DNA of 49,182 nt from Burkholderiales bacterium (GCA_016790695.1 JAEUOS010000201.1:1-49182); one strand, 5' to 3'. Shown: positions 11,671-19,793, counted from the first letter of the stretch. A program made the numbers and translations. The notes: generated by a model from the sequence alone, not told the origin.

Positions 11671-12303
11671 TCACCACTGCAGCCGCTTCGCCGGGTTGCC
11701 GAACACGGTGATCCCGGCCGGCACGTTGGCCACCACCACGCTGCCGGCCCCGATGGTGGCGCCGTCGCCGACGCTGACGCCGGGCAGGATCGTGGCATGC
11801 GGATGGATCGTCACGCCGCTGCCGATCTTGGCGCCGCCGCCGATGAAGCAGAAGCAGCTGATGTGCGAGTAGTCGCCGATGGTGATGTCGTGGCCGAGGA
11901 TCGCCAGCGAGTGGATGATGACGAAGTCGCCGATCGTGCAGTCCGGCCCGATGCCGACGCGTCGCTCGAAGAAGCAGCCCTGGCCGAGCTTGACGTTGCG
12001 GCCGAAGTAGGTCTCCGTCAGGATGTTGATGAAGCGCGCGCCCTTCGCCAGGAGCGGCGCCGCGTACGTCCTGCGGTGCACCGGCGAGCCGAGCGCGCAG
12101 ACGAACATGTCGTTGGCCTTCGGCACGTAGGTCATCGGATCGCCGACGATGCCCACCTCGTAGTTGTAGCCGTCGAGGATGTGCTTGCGCTCGTCGAGGA
12201 AGCCGGCGACGCGCCATTCCTTGCCGCACGCGACGTCATCGAGCATCTGGCCCACGACCACCCGACCGTAACCGCCCGCGCCCACGATATAAACGTCGAT
12301 CAT
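11671..12303 (-). CDS. NeuD/PglB/VioB-family acyltransferase
   Basis: 210 residues. The N-terminal Rossmann-like PglD domain starts IDVYIVGAGGYGRVVV. The C-terminal left-handed beta-helix has many hexapeptide repeats and carries FVIIHSLAILGHDITIGD, with a candidate catalytic His, followed by GNPAKRL at the end as in the family. NeuD, PglD and VioB enzymes N- or O-acylate nucleotide-activated amino sugars. It lies 28 bases after the SDR gene and 30 bases before the Rieske gene on the same strand. With ACP, KAS III and ketoreductases upstream, the acyl donor may be a 3-hydroxyacyl-ACP or its CoA ester rather than acetyl-CoA (inference). Confidence 0.83.
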   Translation of the reverse strand: MIDVYIVGAGGYGRVVVGQMLDDVACGKEWRVAGFLDERKHILDGYNYEVGIVGDPMTYVPKANDMFVCALGSPVHRRTYAAPLLAKGARFINILTETYFGRNVKLGQGCFFERRVGIGPDCTIGDFVIIHSLAILGHDITIGDYSHISCFCFIGGGAKIGSGVTIHPHATILPGVSVGDGATIGAGSVVVANVPAGITVFGNPAKRLQW

Positions 12304-12331
12304 CCCAGTCTCCCGTTGAAATTGACGGCCG

Positions 12332-13060
12332 CTACATCGCGCCGCCGTCCATGATGAGTGTCGTGCCCGTGACCCAGCGGCTGGCGTCGGACAGCAGATA
12401 GATCGCCGCGGCGGCAACGTCGTCCGGCGTGCCGAGCCCGAGCGGATGGCGCGCGCGCTGCGCCTCCAGGTGGTCGCGGTCCCACAGGGGCGTCTCGACC
12501 GCCGACGGCGAGATGCAGTTCACGCGCACGCGGCGCTTGGCCTGCTCGAGCGCCAGGCAGCGGGTCAGCCCGTGCAGCGCGGCCTTCATGCTGGAATACG
12601 GTCCGACGCCCGGCGTGCCGATGTGCGCGGCCGACGAGGACAGGAACACGATCGCGCCGCCCTCGGCCAGCGCGTTGCGGTACAGCAGCCGCTGGGTCAG
12701 CATCACGGGCGCGACGAAATTGGTGCCGATGACCTCGCCGAGCAGCTTCTCGCTGACCAGCTTGATCGGCGCCAGGCGCTGCAGGCCGACGCTGTGCACC
12801 ACGCCGTCGACGGTCCCGGCGGCGTCGACCAGGGCATGCATCTGCGCGCTCTGGGTCAGGTCGGCGACGAACTGGACGTGGCCGTCGCCGGCGAGCTGGC
12901 CGAACGTGTCCGCCAGGCGCGCCTGGTCGCGGCCGGTGACGATCACGCGCGCGCCCATGCGCGAACAGGCGATCGCGATGCTGCGACCGAGGCCGGAGGA
13001 GGCGCCGGTGACGAGCACCGCCTTGCCGGCGAGCGAGAACGGATTGCGTGCGTTCGCCAT
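12332..13060 (-). CDS. Short-chain dehydrogenase/reductase (FabG-like), copy 1
   Basis: 242 residues. The nucleotide-binding motif TGASSGLG is at 18-25, and catalytic Tyr155 and Lys159 are in GPYSSMKAALHGL, with serines at 141-143. The C-terminus (YLLSDASRWVTGTTLIMDGG) is typical of ketoacyl-reductase-like SDRs. The usual NAG motif reads HSVG here (about 89-92). It lies 3 bases downstream of the second SDR gene, and the two are clearly paralogous (shared NPFSL start and SDASRW end). Likely role: NAD(P)H-dependent reduction of a 3-ketoacyl thioester or a keto sugar in this cluster. Confidence 0.85.
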   Translation of the reverse strand: MANARNPFSLAGKAVLVTGASSGLGRSIAIACSRMGARVIVTGRDQARLADTFGQLAGDGHVQFVADLTQSAQMHALVDAAGTVDGVVHSVGLQRLAPIKLVSEKLLGEVIGTNFVAPVMLTQRLLYRNALAEGGAIVFLSSSAAHIGTPGVGPYSSMKAALHGLTRCLALEQAKRRVRVNCISPSAVETPLWDRDHLEAQRARHPLGLGTPDDVAAAAIYLLSDASRWVTGTTLIMDGGAM

Positions 13061-13063
13061 GGC

Positions 13064-13816
13064 TCAGATGCTCATCTGCACGGTCATGCCGCCGTCGATG
13101 ATGAAGAAGGTCCGCGTCATCCAGCGGCTGGCGTCGGACAGGTAGAACACCGCCGCGTTGGCGACGTCCTCGGGTTCGCCCAGGCCCAGCGGCGCGTAGT
13201 CGATGAGCTGGTCGAGCATCGCGCCGGCGGCGCCGAGCTGCTCGAGCATCGGCGTGCGGATGTAGCCCGGCGCGATCAGGTTCGAGCGGATCTTCTGCTT
13301 GACCACCTCCTGGGCGAGCGAGCGCATCGCCCCCAGGAGCGCGGCCTTGCTGGCCGAGTACACCGAGGTCGCGACCGGCCCGATGTGCGACCCGACCGAG
13401 CCGATGAAGACGATCGATCCGCCCGCCTGGATCGACTTCCTGGCGAGCAGCGCGCGGGTCAGCAGGAGCGGCGCATGGACGTTGATGCCGAACACCTCGT
13501 CCATGTGCTTCTGGTTGATCATGCGGAACGGCACCAGCCGGGCGATGCCGGCGGCGTGCACGACGCCGTGCAGTTCGCCGGCGTTGGCCACGACGTGGGC
13601 GATGCCGTCCGGATCCTGCAGGTCCGCCGCCAGCGGCACGTGGCCGGCACCGGGCAGCGCCGCCGCGGTCGCCTCGAGCCGCGCGGCGTCGCGGCCGCAG
13701 AAGACCACCTGCGCGCCCATGCCGGCGCAGCTGATCGCCACCTGCCGGCCGATGCCGGAGGACGCGCCGGTCACCAGGACGCGCCGGCCGTCGAGGCTGA
13801 ACGGATTGAAGCTCAT
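13064..13816 (-). CDS. Short-chain dehydrogenase/reductase (FabG-like), copy 2
   Basis: 250 residues with TGASSGIG at 16-23, the AAG variant of the NAG motif at ~88-90, and catalytic Tyr153/Lys157 in SVYSASKAALLGAM. The C-terminal FYLSDASRW is shared with its neighbour, so the two look like a tandem duplication that has diverged. The start codon overlaps the stop of the ketoacyl synthase gene by four bases (ATGA), which indicates translational coupling. The coupling to KAS III and ACP favours a 3-ketoacyl-ACP reductase role over sugar reduction. Confidence 0.87.
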   Translation of the reverse strand: MSFNPFSLDGRRVLVTGASSGIGRQVAISCAGMGAQVVFCGRDAARLEATAAALPGAGHVPLAADLQDPDGIAHVVANAGELHGVVHAAGIARLVPFRMINQKHMDEVFGINVHAPLLLTRALLARKSIQAGGSIVFIGSVGSHIGPVATSVYSASKAALLGAMRSLAQEVVKQKIRSNLIAPGYIRTPMLEQLGAAGAMLDQLIDYAPLGLGEPEDVANAAVFYLSDASRWMTRTFFIIDGGMTVQMSI

Positions 13817-14847
13817 GCCTCGATCATCTCGGGGAACCGGGCGCCGTCGATGTCGACCAGCGCGGTGCCCCATGACAGGCCGATGCCGAAGCCCGACATC
13901 ACCAGGCGCTTCGGGCCGGCCTCGAGCGGCTCGCGGATGCGCGCGGTCATGGTCACCGGGATCGAGGCGCCGCTGGTGTTGCCGAAGTCGTGCAGCGTCG
14001 ACGGCACCTTCTCCGGCGGCAGCGCGAGCTTCTTGCGGATGGTCTCGTTGATCATCCGGTTGGCCTGGTGGAACAGGAAGTAGTCGACCGAATCGGCGGT
14101 GGCACCCGCGTACTCCATCAGCCGCTTGACCGCCGGCGGCACGCGCTGGGTCGAGAAGCTGAGCACGGCCGTGCCGTCGAGCTGCAGGTCGTAGGGCGTG
14201 CGCCAGATGCCGTTCTCGTCCTTGGTCGGGATGAAGTGCTGGAACGACGGCGGCTCGCGATGCCCGCCCACCGGCAGGATGATCGCGCGGTAGCCGCTGC
14301 CGTCGCTGTTGAGGTCGAACATCATCGGCGGCGCGGCCGGGTCGTACTCGAGCGCGGTCGCCGTGCCGGCGTCGGAGAACAGCGGTTCGTGCTCGGATGC
14401 CGAGCGGTCCCCGACCAGCACCAGCCCCTTCTTGATGGTGCCGGCGGCGATCATCGATCCGAGCAGGTGCAGCGCGAACGGATAGCCGGAGCAGCCGAGG
14501 TTGACGTCGAAGGCGATCGTCGCGTGCGACAGCCCGAGCCGGTCCTGGAGGATGATCGCGGTCGCGGGAATCAGATAGTCGGGCGACTGGGTGACCACGA
14601 TCAGCGCGTCGATCTCCTCGCGCTGCCAGGCGAGATCGGCGAGCAGTTTCTCGGTCGCGATGAACGCCAGGTCGGAGAAGCACTGCCAGCGCGGGCAGAT
14701 GCGCCGCTCGAAAATCCCGATGTTGCGGGTCAGGCGCTCGCGCTCCTGCTTCAGGTGCGGCGCGACGTCGAGGTTGGAGACCTTGGTCTTCGGCACGCAC
14801 GACGCCATGCCGCGATAGCGCACGTTGCGCAGGGTCGACATGCCCAT
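13813..14847 (-). CDS. 3-oxoacyl-ACP synthase III (FabH-like)
   Basis: 344-residue thiolase-fold condensing enzyme of the KAS III type. The active-site triad is visible: Cys119 in VNLGCSGYPFAL, His260 in YFLFHQANRMI and Asn290 in DFGNTSGASIP. KAS III enzymes condense an acyl-CoA, often acetyl-CoA, with malonyl-ACP. The gene starts 4 bases after the ACP stop and overlaps the next SDR. It resembles the condensing enzymes of sugar-acylation and flagellin-glycosylation islands more than housekeeping FabH, judged by the residues around Cys119 and by context. Expected product with its neighbours: a short 3-ketoacyl-ACP, then 3-hydroxyacyl-ACP. Confidence 0.88.
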   Translation of the reverse strand: MGMSTLRNVRYRGMASCVPKTKVSNLDVAPHLKQERERLTRNIGIFERRICPRWQCFSDLAFIATEKLLADLAWQREEIDALIVVTQSPDYLIPATAIILQDRLGLSHATIAFDVNLGCSGYPFALHLLGSMIAAGTIKKGLVLVGDRSASEHEPLFSDAGTATALEYDPAAPPMMFDLNSDGSGYRAIILPVGGHREPPSFQHFIPTKDENGIWRTPYDLQLDGTAVLSFSTQRVPPAVKRLMEYAGATADSVDYFLFHQANRMINETIRKKLALPPEKVPSTLHDFGNTSGASIPVTMTARIREPLEAGPKRLVMSGFGIGLSWGTALVDIDGARFPEMIEA

Positions 14848-14851
14848 GGCA

Positions 14852-15076
14852 TCACCCCAGCAGGGCGAACAGGTCGCTGATCGTCTTGCAGGCCTTGATG
14901 TCGGTGCCGGTGATGGTCTTGCCGTGTTCCATATCGAACATGACGATCACCCCGAGCGCGGCGAGCGAATCCCACTCGGCCAGGCTGGCCAGTTCGGTGT
15001 CCGGCTGGATGTCGACGGCTTCCTGGAAATCGACCGCCGTCTGGAACTGCTCGATGAATTGCTGGATGTCTGCCAC
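14852..15076 (-). CDS. Acyl carrier protein
   Basis: 74 residues, acidic and helical. The phosphopantetheine attachment site is Ser37 in EWDSLAALGVIVMF. I take the GTG at 15076 as the start because a G-rich Shine-Dalgarno run sits a few bases upstream of it, and the sequence before it (to an ATG at 15118) is not ACP-like. It lies 38 bases after the GT41 gene and directly before KAS III, so it is a dedicated carrier for the cluster and not the housekeeping AcpP. In this family such carriers hold the acyl chain during its synthesis and transfer. Confidence 0.85.
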   Translation of the reverse strand: MADIQQFIEQFQTAVDFQEAVDIQPDTELASLAEWDSLAALGVIVMFDMEHGKTITGTDIKACKTISDLFALLG

Positions 15077-15114
15077 AAAAACCCCCCCGGATTCCAGGCA
15101 TGAATCTAAGAAAA

Positions 15115-16851
15115 TCAAATACTTAAGCGATGTTTATCACCTTGAAGATGATTATGCCACATGACCCGGAACGCCTTCTCCAGATTAGTGGCCATTTCCG
15201 CCCCGTTCATCAGCGGACTCGCGCGCAGGCGCGTGCGCAAGTCCTGGCGCAATGCCGCCAGGCGCGGCAGGTCGTGCGCGAGCGCGGCCGCGGCATCGAC
15301 ATACCGGTCCTCGGAACTCGCGCACAGGTCGTGCAGACCGCAGGCCCACAGCAGCCCGCGCGACACCCGGCCGATTTCCTGCTCCATCGCCAGGCTGACC
15401 ACCGGCACCCCCATCCACAGCGTGTGCATGGTCGTGGTGCCGCCGTTGTAGGGATAGGGATCGAGCGCGATGTCGACGGAACGCACCAGGTCCAGGAACT
15501 GCGCCAGCGGGCGCGTGCCGACGATCTCGAGGCGCTCGCGGCCCACGCCGGCGCGGCCGAAGCGCGCGGCGATCTGGGCGCGCGCGCCCTCGTCGTCGCC
15601 GCCGGCGGCGACGACGAGCAGGCGCGCCTCCGGCACCCGGCCGAGCAGCGCCGACCAGGTGCGGACGACGTCGTCGGACACCTTCGCCCAGTTGTTGAAC
15701 GACCCGAACCGAACCTGACCGTGCGCCAGCGCCGGCAGCGGCCCGGGTTCGGGGCTGTCCGGCGCCGGCGACCAGACCGCGGTGCTCGGGATGCGGAACA
15801 GCGCCTCCGAATACAGCGCCTCGGCACCCGGCGGCAGCAGCGACGGATCGGTCAGGCGATAGTCCATCGCCGTGAGTCCGGTGGTGTTCATGTAGCCGAA
15901 CCAGGACACCTGCACCGGCGCCGCGCGCATCGCGAAGACCGGCAGCCGGTTGCCGCCGGTGTGGCCGGACAGGTCGACCAGGACGTCGACGCGGTCGGCG
16001 CGGATGCGCCGTGCGAGCGCGAGGTCGTCCAGCGCCGCGGTGCGGACCCACTGGTCGGCGAGGCGTTCGAGGCGCCGCGTGAACGCGTCGCCCGGCCCCG
16101 GCTGATTGTCGTAGCAGATCACCTCGACGCGGGTGCGGTCGTGGTGTTCGAGCACGGGCGCCAGGTAGAAGGCCACCGAATGCGTGCGCAGATCCGCCGA
16201 CACATAGCCGACCCGCAGGCGCCGCGCGGGGTCCGGGTCCGGCGCCAGCGGCTCGCGCAGCGGCGCGAGCCGCGCCTCCACCATGCGGCCCCAGGCGAAA
16301 TGCGCGGCCGCCACTTGTGCCGGCGTCAGGCGCGGGTCGTGATTGAGGATGAACAACCGGTTGCTGTGGATCAGATCGGCCGCCGGGTCGGCGGCGAGCG
16401 CGCGGTCCATCTGTTCGAGCGCGGCCGCGATCCGTCCCTGCTGGAACAGGATGCCGCCGACGCAGGAGATCAGTCCGGGCCGCGCGTCGATGTCGACCGC
16501 CGTGCGAAACGCCGTCAGCGCCTCGTCGAGGCGTCCGAGCGCGCGCGCGGCGAAGCCGCGCGTGATCCAGGCGTCGAGATGGCGCGGCGCCCGGGCGATG
16601 ACGTCATCGCACAGCGCGATCGCGTCCTCGTGGTCGCCCGCCAGGTGGTGCATGGCGGCCCGCCCGTGCAGCGCGGGCACCGCGTCCGGATCGAGCGCCA
16701 GCGCGCGCTCGAAGCAGATCGCGGCATCGGCGAGGTCGCCGGCGCGATTGCTGGCGATCCCCCGCTCGATCCACTCGGCGGCCGACGGCGCGGCCGCGGC
16801 CGGCCCCGCCCTGAACCGGCGTCCGAGGGCGCCGACCAGCCGGCCTAGCAC
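15115..16851 (-). CDS. TPR-containing GT41 glycosyltransferase (O-GlcNAc transferase-like), copy 2
   Basis: 578 residues. The N-terminal ~170 residues are TPR-like repeats (GIASNRAGDLADAAICFERA and following). The rest is the GT41 (OGT/SPINDLY) catalytic region: LRVGYVSADLRTHSVAF, VDLSGHTGGNRLPVFAMR, APVQVSWFGYMNTTG and a UDP-sugar-binding tail with DPYPYNGGTTTMHTLWMG. The start is a GTG at 16851 that overlaps the stop of the first GT41 gene by 7 bases; the longer upstream frame is antisense noise. GT41 enzymes O-glycosylate Ser/Thr of proteins; bacterial members often act on adhesins, flagellins or pilins. The acceptor is not shown by sequence. Confidence 0.88.
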   Translation of the reverse strand: MLGRLVGALGRRFRAGPAAAAPSAAEWIERGIASNRAGDLADAAICFERALALDPDAVPALHGRAAMHHLAGDHEDAIALCDDVIARAPRHLDAWITRGFAARALGRLDEALTAFRTAVDIDARPGLISCVGGILFQQGRIAAALEQMDRALAADPAADLIHSNRLFILNHDPRLTPAQVAAAHFAWGRMVEARLAPLREPLAPDPDPARRLRVGYVSADLRTHSVAFYLAPVLEHHDRTRVEVICYDNQPGPGDAFTRRLERLADQWVRTAALDDLALARRIRADRVDVLVDLSGHTGGNRLPVFAMRAAPVQVSWFGYMNTTGLTAMDYRLTDPSLLPPGAEALYSEALFRIPSTAVWSPAPDSPEPGPLPALAHGQVRFGSFNNWAKVSDDVVRTWSALLGRVPEARLLVVAAGGDDEGARAQIAARFGRAGVGRERLEIVGTRPLAQFLDLVRSVDIALDPYPYNGGTTTMHTLWMGVPVVSLAMEQEIGRVSRGLLWACGLHDLCASSEDRYVDAAAALAHDLPRLAALRQDLRTRLRASPLMNGAEMATNLEKAFRVMWHNHLQGDKHRLSI

Positions 16852-18827
16852 GATCGCGGCGCCGCATCGCGGCGTACGCAGAAATCCGCCGGTGGCGCAC
16901 CGGCCGCGTGGATCTCGTACATGGTGATGTATGCCGCCTCCAGCGCACGAGTATAGGACGGCGTGTCGAACAGCGCGCCCGCGCGGCGCGCAGCGGCGCA
17001 GCGGCGCCGCAGGTCGGCCATGGCCTGCGCGTCGCCGGCCAGCGCGACGGCGCGATCGCGGTAGGCGGCCAGGTCCGCGCAGATCATGTCGTCCAGTCCC
17101 GCCGCGGCGAGCACCGACGCCGCGACGCGCGACGCGAAGCCGCTGCCGGGTGCCGTGATCAGCGGCAGCCCGACCCAGATCGCGTCGCTCGCGGTGGTGT
17201 GGGCGTTGACGCGATGCGTGTCGAGAAACAGGTCGGCCAGGCGCATGCGCGCAAGGTGCCGCGCCTTCGGCAGGCTCGCGGCGAAGACCAGGCGCTCGGG
17301 CGCCACGCCGCGCGCCTGCGCCTCGCGGCGCAGGTTGCCGCGCGCCTCGTCCTGGTCGGCCAGCACCCACAGCACCGCATGCGGGCAGGCGCGCAGGATC
17401 TCCATCCAGACCCCGAAGATTTCCGGCTCGATCTTGTAGGGCGAGTTGAACGAGCAGAACACGAACGCGTCCGCCGGCAGCCCGGCGTCGGCCCGCGTGA
17501 CCGGCTGCGCATCGACGGGCTGGGCGTTGTCGGTGGGCTGGTAGGTGTGCGGCAGGCGGACGATGCGCTCGCTGTAGTACGGCTCGGCGCCGGCCGGCAC
17601 CAGGACCGGGTCGGCAACCAGATAGTCGATGAAGCCGGCGCCGGTCGTGCCGGGATAGCCGAGGTAGCTCACCTGCACCGGCGCCGGCCGCAGCGCCGCG
17701 ATCTCCGGACGCGCCGCGCCGGTGTACCCCTTGAGATCGACGAGGATGTCGATGGCGTCCGCGGCGATGCGCGCCGCGGTCCGCGCGGGCGCCTCCGCCG
17801 TCACGTCGACGAAGTGCTCGAACGCGGCGACCGCCTCGCGGCGCATGGCCGAGCCGTCGTCCGGGCCGTAGGAATAGGCGTGCAGTTCGAAGCGCGTGCG
17901 GTCATGGCAGGCGAGAACCCCGCGCAGCAGCTGCATGGTCGGGTGCTGGTGGAAATCGGCGGACAGATAGCCCAGCCGGATGCGCGGGCCGTCGCCCGCG
18001 CGCGCGCTGCGGCGGACCGGGCGCGGCAACGCGGCGACCCGGCCCTCGACCATGCGGCCGTAGCGTCGCGCCGCGGCAAGCCGCGCCGGCGCGGACAGCG
18101 GCAGGCAATCGGCGATCGCCGGCGCGAGGACCGGAGCGTTCGCCGGCGGCTCCGCCACCGCGCCCTGCTCGAAGAATTCCGCCAGGCGCTGCGCCGGGAA
18201 ACTCCAGTCGCAGCGGCTCGCATGCGACATGTAGCCAAGCAGCGGGATCGTCGGCGACCCGGGATCCAGCGCGGCGGCGCGGCGCAGGCACTGGCGTCCA
18301 TCGATGTGCGGCAGCAGCGGCTCCAGCCCGGCAAGCGCGACCCAGAGCTGGGCCGCCTCGTGATCTTCCATGTCGCCGGCGTGCTCGAGCGCGCCCGCCA
18401 GCTGCCGCGACGCCGCGACCGCGTCGCCCGCCTCGAGCCGGAGGTTGGCCAGATTGAGTGCCGCCGACGCCAGCCCGGGCACCTCGGCCAGCACGCCTTC
18501 GAGCAGGCCACGCGCACGGTCGACCTCGCCCACGCGCCACAGCGCGAGCGCGAGATTCGCGCGGATCATCGGCGATCCGGGCGCGCGCGCCGCCGCCTGT
18601 TCGAGTGCCGTTGCCGCTTCCGCCGGGCGCCCGGCACTCAACGCGTTGAGGCCCTGCAGGTGCAGGCCCTGCGCGCTTCCCGGGTGGCGCGCGAGGAAAT
18701 CCGCGATGGCGCGATCGGCCGCTCCGGCATCGCCGGCGCGCACGAGGTCGCCGAGTCGCGCCAATTCGGCGCCGGGATCGACGGCCGCGCCCGCGCGGCG
18801 CCAGTGCCGGTACAGGGTTCTCAGCAT
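16845..18827 (-). CDS. TPR-containing GT41 glycosyltransferase (O-GlcNAc transferase-like), copy 1
   Basis: 660 residues. TPR-type repeats occupy roughly residues 20-170 (LHLQGLNALSAGRPAEAATA, LALALWRVGEVDRARGL). The GT41 catalytic half contains IRLGYLSADFHQHPTMQLL, ILVDLKGYTGAARPEIAALR, APVQVSYLGYPGTTGAGFID and, near the end, THRVNAHTTASDAIWVGLP. It is a paralogue of the next gene, not a recent duplicate: motifs align but sequences differ widely. It is the first gene of the minus-strand run and starts 55 bases past the pilin terminator, so it needs its own promoter or read-through. The ATG at 18827 has no strong Shine-Dalgarno. Confidence 0.88.
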   Translation of the reverse strand: MLRTLYRHWRRAGAAVDPGAELARLGDLVRAGDAGAADRAIADFLARHPGSAQGLHLQGLNALSAGRPAEAATALEQAAARAPGSPMIRANLALALWRVGEVDRARGLLEGVLAEVPGLASAALNLANLRLEAGDAVAASRQLAGALEHAGDMEDHEAAQLWVALAGLEPLLPHIDGRQCLRRAAALDPGSPTIPLLGYMSHASRCDWSFPAQRLAEFFEQGAVAEPPANAPVLAPAIADCLPLSAPARLAAARRYGRMVEGRVAALPRPVRRSARAGDGPRIRLGYLSADFHQHPTMQLLRGVLACHDRTRFELHAYSYGPDDGSAMRREAVAAFEHFVDVTAEAPARTAARIAADAIDILVDLKGYTGAARPEIAALRPAPVQVSYLGYPGTTGAGFIDYLVADPVLVPAGAEPYYSERIVRLPHTYQPTDNAQPVDAQPVTRADAGLPADAFVFCSFNSPYKIEPEIFGVWMEILRACPHAVLWVLADQDEARGNLRREAQARGVAPERLVFAASLPKARHLARMRLADLFLDTHRVNAHTTASDAIWVGLPLITAPGSGFASRVAASVLAAAGLDDMICADLAAYRDRAVALAGDAQAMADLRRRCAAARRAGALFDTPSYTRALEAAYITMYEIHAAGAPPADFCVRRDAAPRSC

Positions 18828-18881
18828 GCTTGGCCGGGCGCTCGCCTGGTGCGTGACCGCGCCGCGGCGGTGTCGCGCACG

Positions 18882-18910
18882 AAAAAAAGCCCCTCGCGAG
18901 AGGGGCTTTT
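18882..18910 (-). terminator. Rho-independent terminator of the pilin gene
   Basis: A perfect 7-bp stem (18889-18895 with 18900-18906) with a 4-base loop is flanked by seven A on the left and four T on the right of the plus strand. Read on the minus strand it follows the pilin stop codon by ~20 bases and ends in a run of seven U, a strong terminator. It separates pilin transcription from the GT41 run. Confidence 0.88.
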
Positions 18911-18927
18911 CCCGATGCGACGACCGC

Positions 18928-19347
18928 TTAGCGGCAGGTCGCCGGCATGTACTTGGCCGGGGTACCGGTGCACACCCAGGTGATGGTGCCGGTGCCGGTG
19001 TTGTAGGTCGGGGTGATCGTGATGGTCACCGCCTGGCCGATCGAGGTGCTGGCGGTGCTGCCGTTGAGAACGATCACGCCGGCATTGCTGACCGAGCCGC
19101 CGGAGACCTTGCCGACCGTGTTGAACGACAGGCCCGAGCCCGCGTTGGCGGTGTCATTGTCCGTCTGGAATTTCTCGGAAATCGCGGTGCGATACGAGCT
19201 GCCGGCGAGGATGAGTTCCGACACTTTCGCGCGAACCGTGTAGTCCTGATAGGCCGGCAGGGCGACGGCGGCCAGAATACCGATGATCGCGACGACGATC
19301 ATCAGTTCGATCAGGGTAAAACCCTTTTGGAGCTGAACTTTGGTCAT
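18928..19347 (-). CDS. pilA: Type IV major pilin (PilA-type)
   Basis: 139-residue prepilin. The leader MTKVQLQKG is cleaved before Phe+1, and [20 protein letters not shown] is the N-methylated hydrophobic helix with Glu+5. Two Cys near the C-terminus ([16 protein letters not shown]) should form the disulfide loop. Residues ~65-125 are very rich in Ser, Thr, Asn and Gly, a good surface for O-glycans. It would assemble in the inner membrane into type IV pili for twitching, adhesion or DNA uptake. AGGAG lies 8 bases before the ATG, with a sigma54-like promoter upstream and its own terminator. No pil assembly genes are nearby. Confidence 0.95.
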   Translation of the reverse strand: MTKVQLQKGFTLIELMIVVAIIGILAAVALPAYQDYTVRAKVSELILAGSSYRTAISEKFQTDNDTANAGSGLSFNTVGKVSGGSVSNAGVIVLNGSTASTSIGQAVTITITPTYNTGTGTITWVCTGTPAKYMPATCR

Positions 19348-19398
19348 GTGAAATTTCTCCTGACGAAGATGGAAATGCCGACGTGGCGCTTAGTCTCA

Positions 19399-19414
19399 TA
19401 CAAGTTGCGTGCCA
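19399..19414 (-). promoter_or_regulatory. Sigma54 (RpoN) promoter of the pilin gene
   Basis: The minus strand reads TGGCACG, four bases, then TTGTA, against the RpoN consensus TGGCACG-N4-TTGCA. The -24 element is perfect; the -12 element has T for the usual C. It lies ~52 bases upstream of the pilin ATG. Control of pilA by RpoN with the PilS/PilR system is well established in Pseudomonas and other proteobacteria; here it is predicted from sequence. Confidence 0.75.
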
Positions 19415-19443
19415 TATTGTATGTATTTGAAAGTTAAAGACTT

Positions 19444-19505
19444 GTCACATTCCAATGGCATACGACCTGGCAATTTTGCGCACCCCGTGTGACAAAAAGC
19501 GTCAC
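19444..19505 (-). promoter_or_regulatory. Candidate activator (PilR-like) sites upstream of the pilin promoter
   Basis: An inverted repeat GTGAC-N7-GTCAC occupies 19489-19505, and a further TGTCAC half is at 19444-19449. They lie about 35-100 bases upstream of the -24 element, the usual place for enhancer-binding proteins such as PilR. The half-site resembles TGTC-type PilR sites as I remember them; the match is weak and could be chance. Confidence 0.35.
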
Positions 19506-19655
19506 TTCCGGACCGCTTGATCGGGAAACGCGCAACCCATCGGCAAACCACCCCCGCCGATGGATGAAAGCTTAGCCAGTAATCGGGCCATGGCAGGCGC
19601 ACAACAGCGGGCGATTGACCCCGCAATTCCGGAAAACGCCGCAACAGCGAACTTT

Positions 19656-19706
19656 TTATTCCAAATGGAGATTTACATTGGAAATCTTGTTATTGGATTG
19701 GAATAA
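19656..19706 (+). repeat. Inverted and direct TTGGA repeats upstream of the sulfite reductase gene
   Basis: TTATTCCAA at 19656-19664 and its exact reverse complement TTGGAATAA at 19698-19706 flank two further TTGGA copies (19678 and 19693). This lies ~90 bases before the reductase ATG, in locally AT-rich DNA. Such a layout fits the extended, partly symmetric sites of LysR-type regulators such as CysB, known regulators of sulfur assimilation genes. No LysR gene is in the window, so the regulator is a guess. Confidence 0.45.
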
Positions 19707-19793
19707 GAAGGCCCACTAGGATGCGCACTCCCATGATGCGGCGCCGCAGCATGACCACGCGGGTTGCCCATCGAACGCGTCTCGAGGAACAGG

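Larger units (their letters stand above)
19348..19793. other. AT-rich intergenic region between divergent pilin and sulfite reductase genes
   Basis: This 446-base gap is the longest non-coding stretch in the window and is clearly richer in A+T than its flanks, mostly at its two ends. The left part holds the pilin promoter and possible activator sites. The right part (from ~19650) holds TTGGA repeats and an inverted repeat before the reductase gene. An 82-codon minus-strand open frame at 19396-19644 has no ribosome-binding site or recognisable product and overlaps the promoter, so I do not call it a gene. Confidence 0.7.

Noticed and set aside
8613..12354. Two plus-strand open frames of over 600 codons across the FkbM, acyltransferase and Rieske genes
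   Set aside because: Antisense to genes with intact catalytic motifs and tight operon spacing; no ribosome-binding site or recognisable domain.
12332..13816. Recent duplication of the two SDR genes as a mobile or unstable repeat
   Set aside because: The paralogues share motifs only; nucleotide identity is too low for a recent event.
19396..19644. 82-codon minus-strand open frame upstream of pilA
   Set aside because: It covers the sigma54 promoter, lacks a ribosome-binding site and resembles no protein I know.
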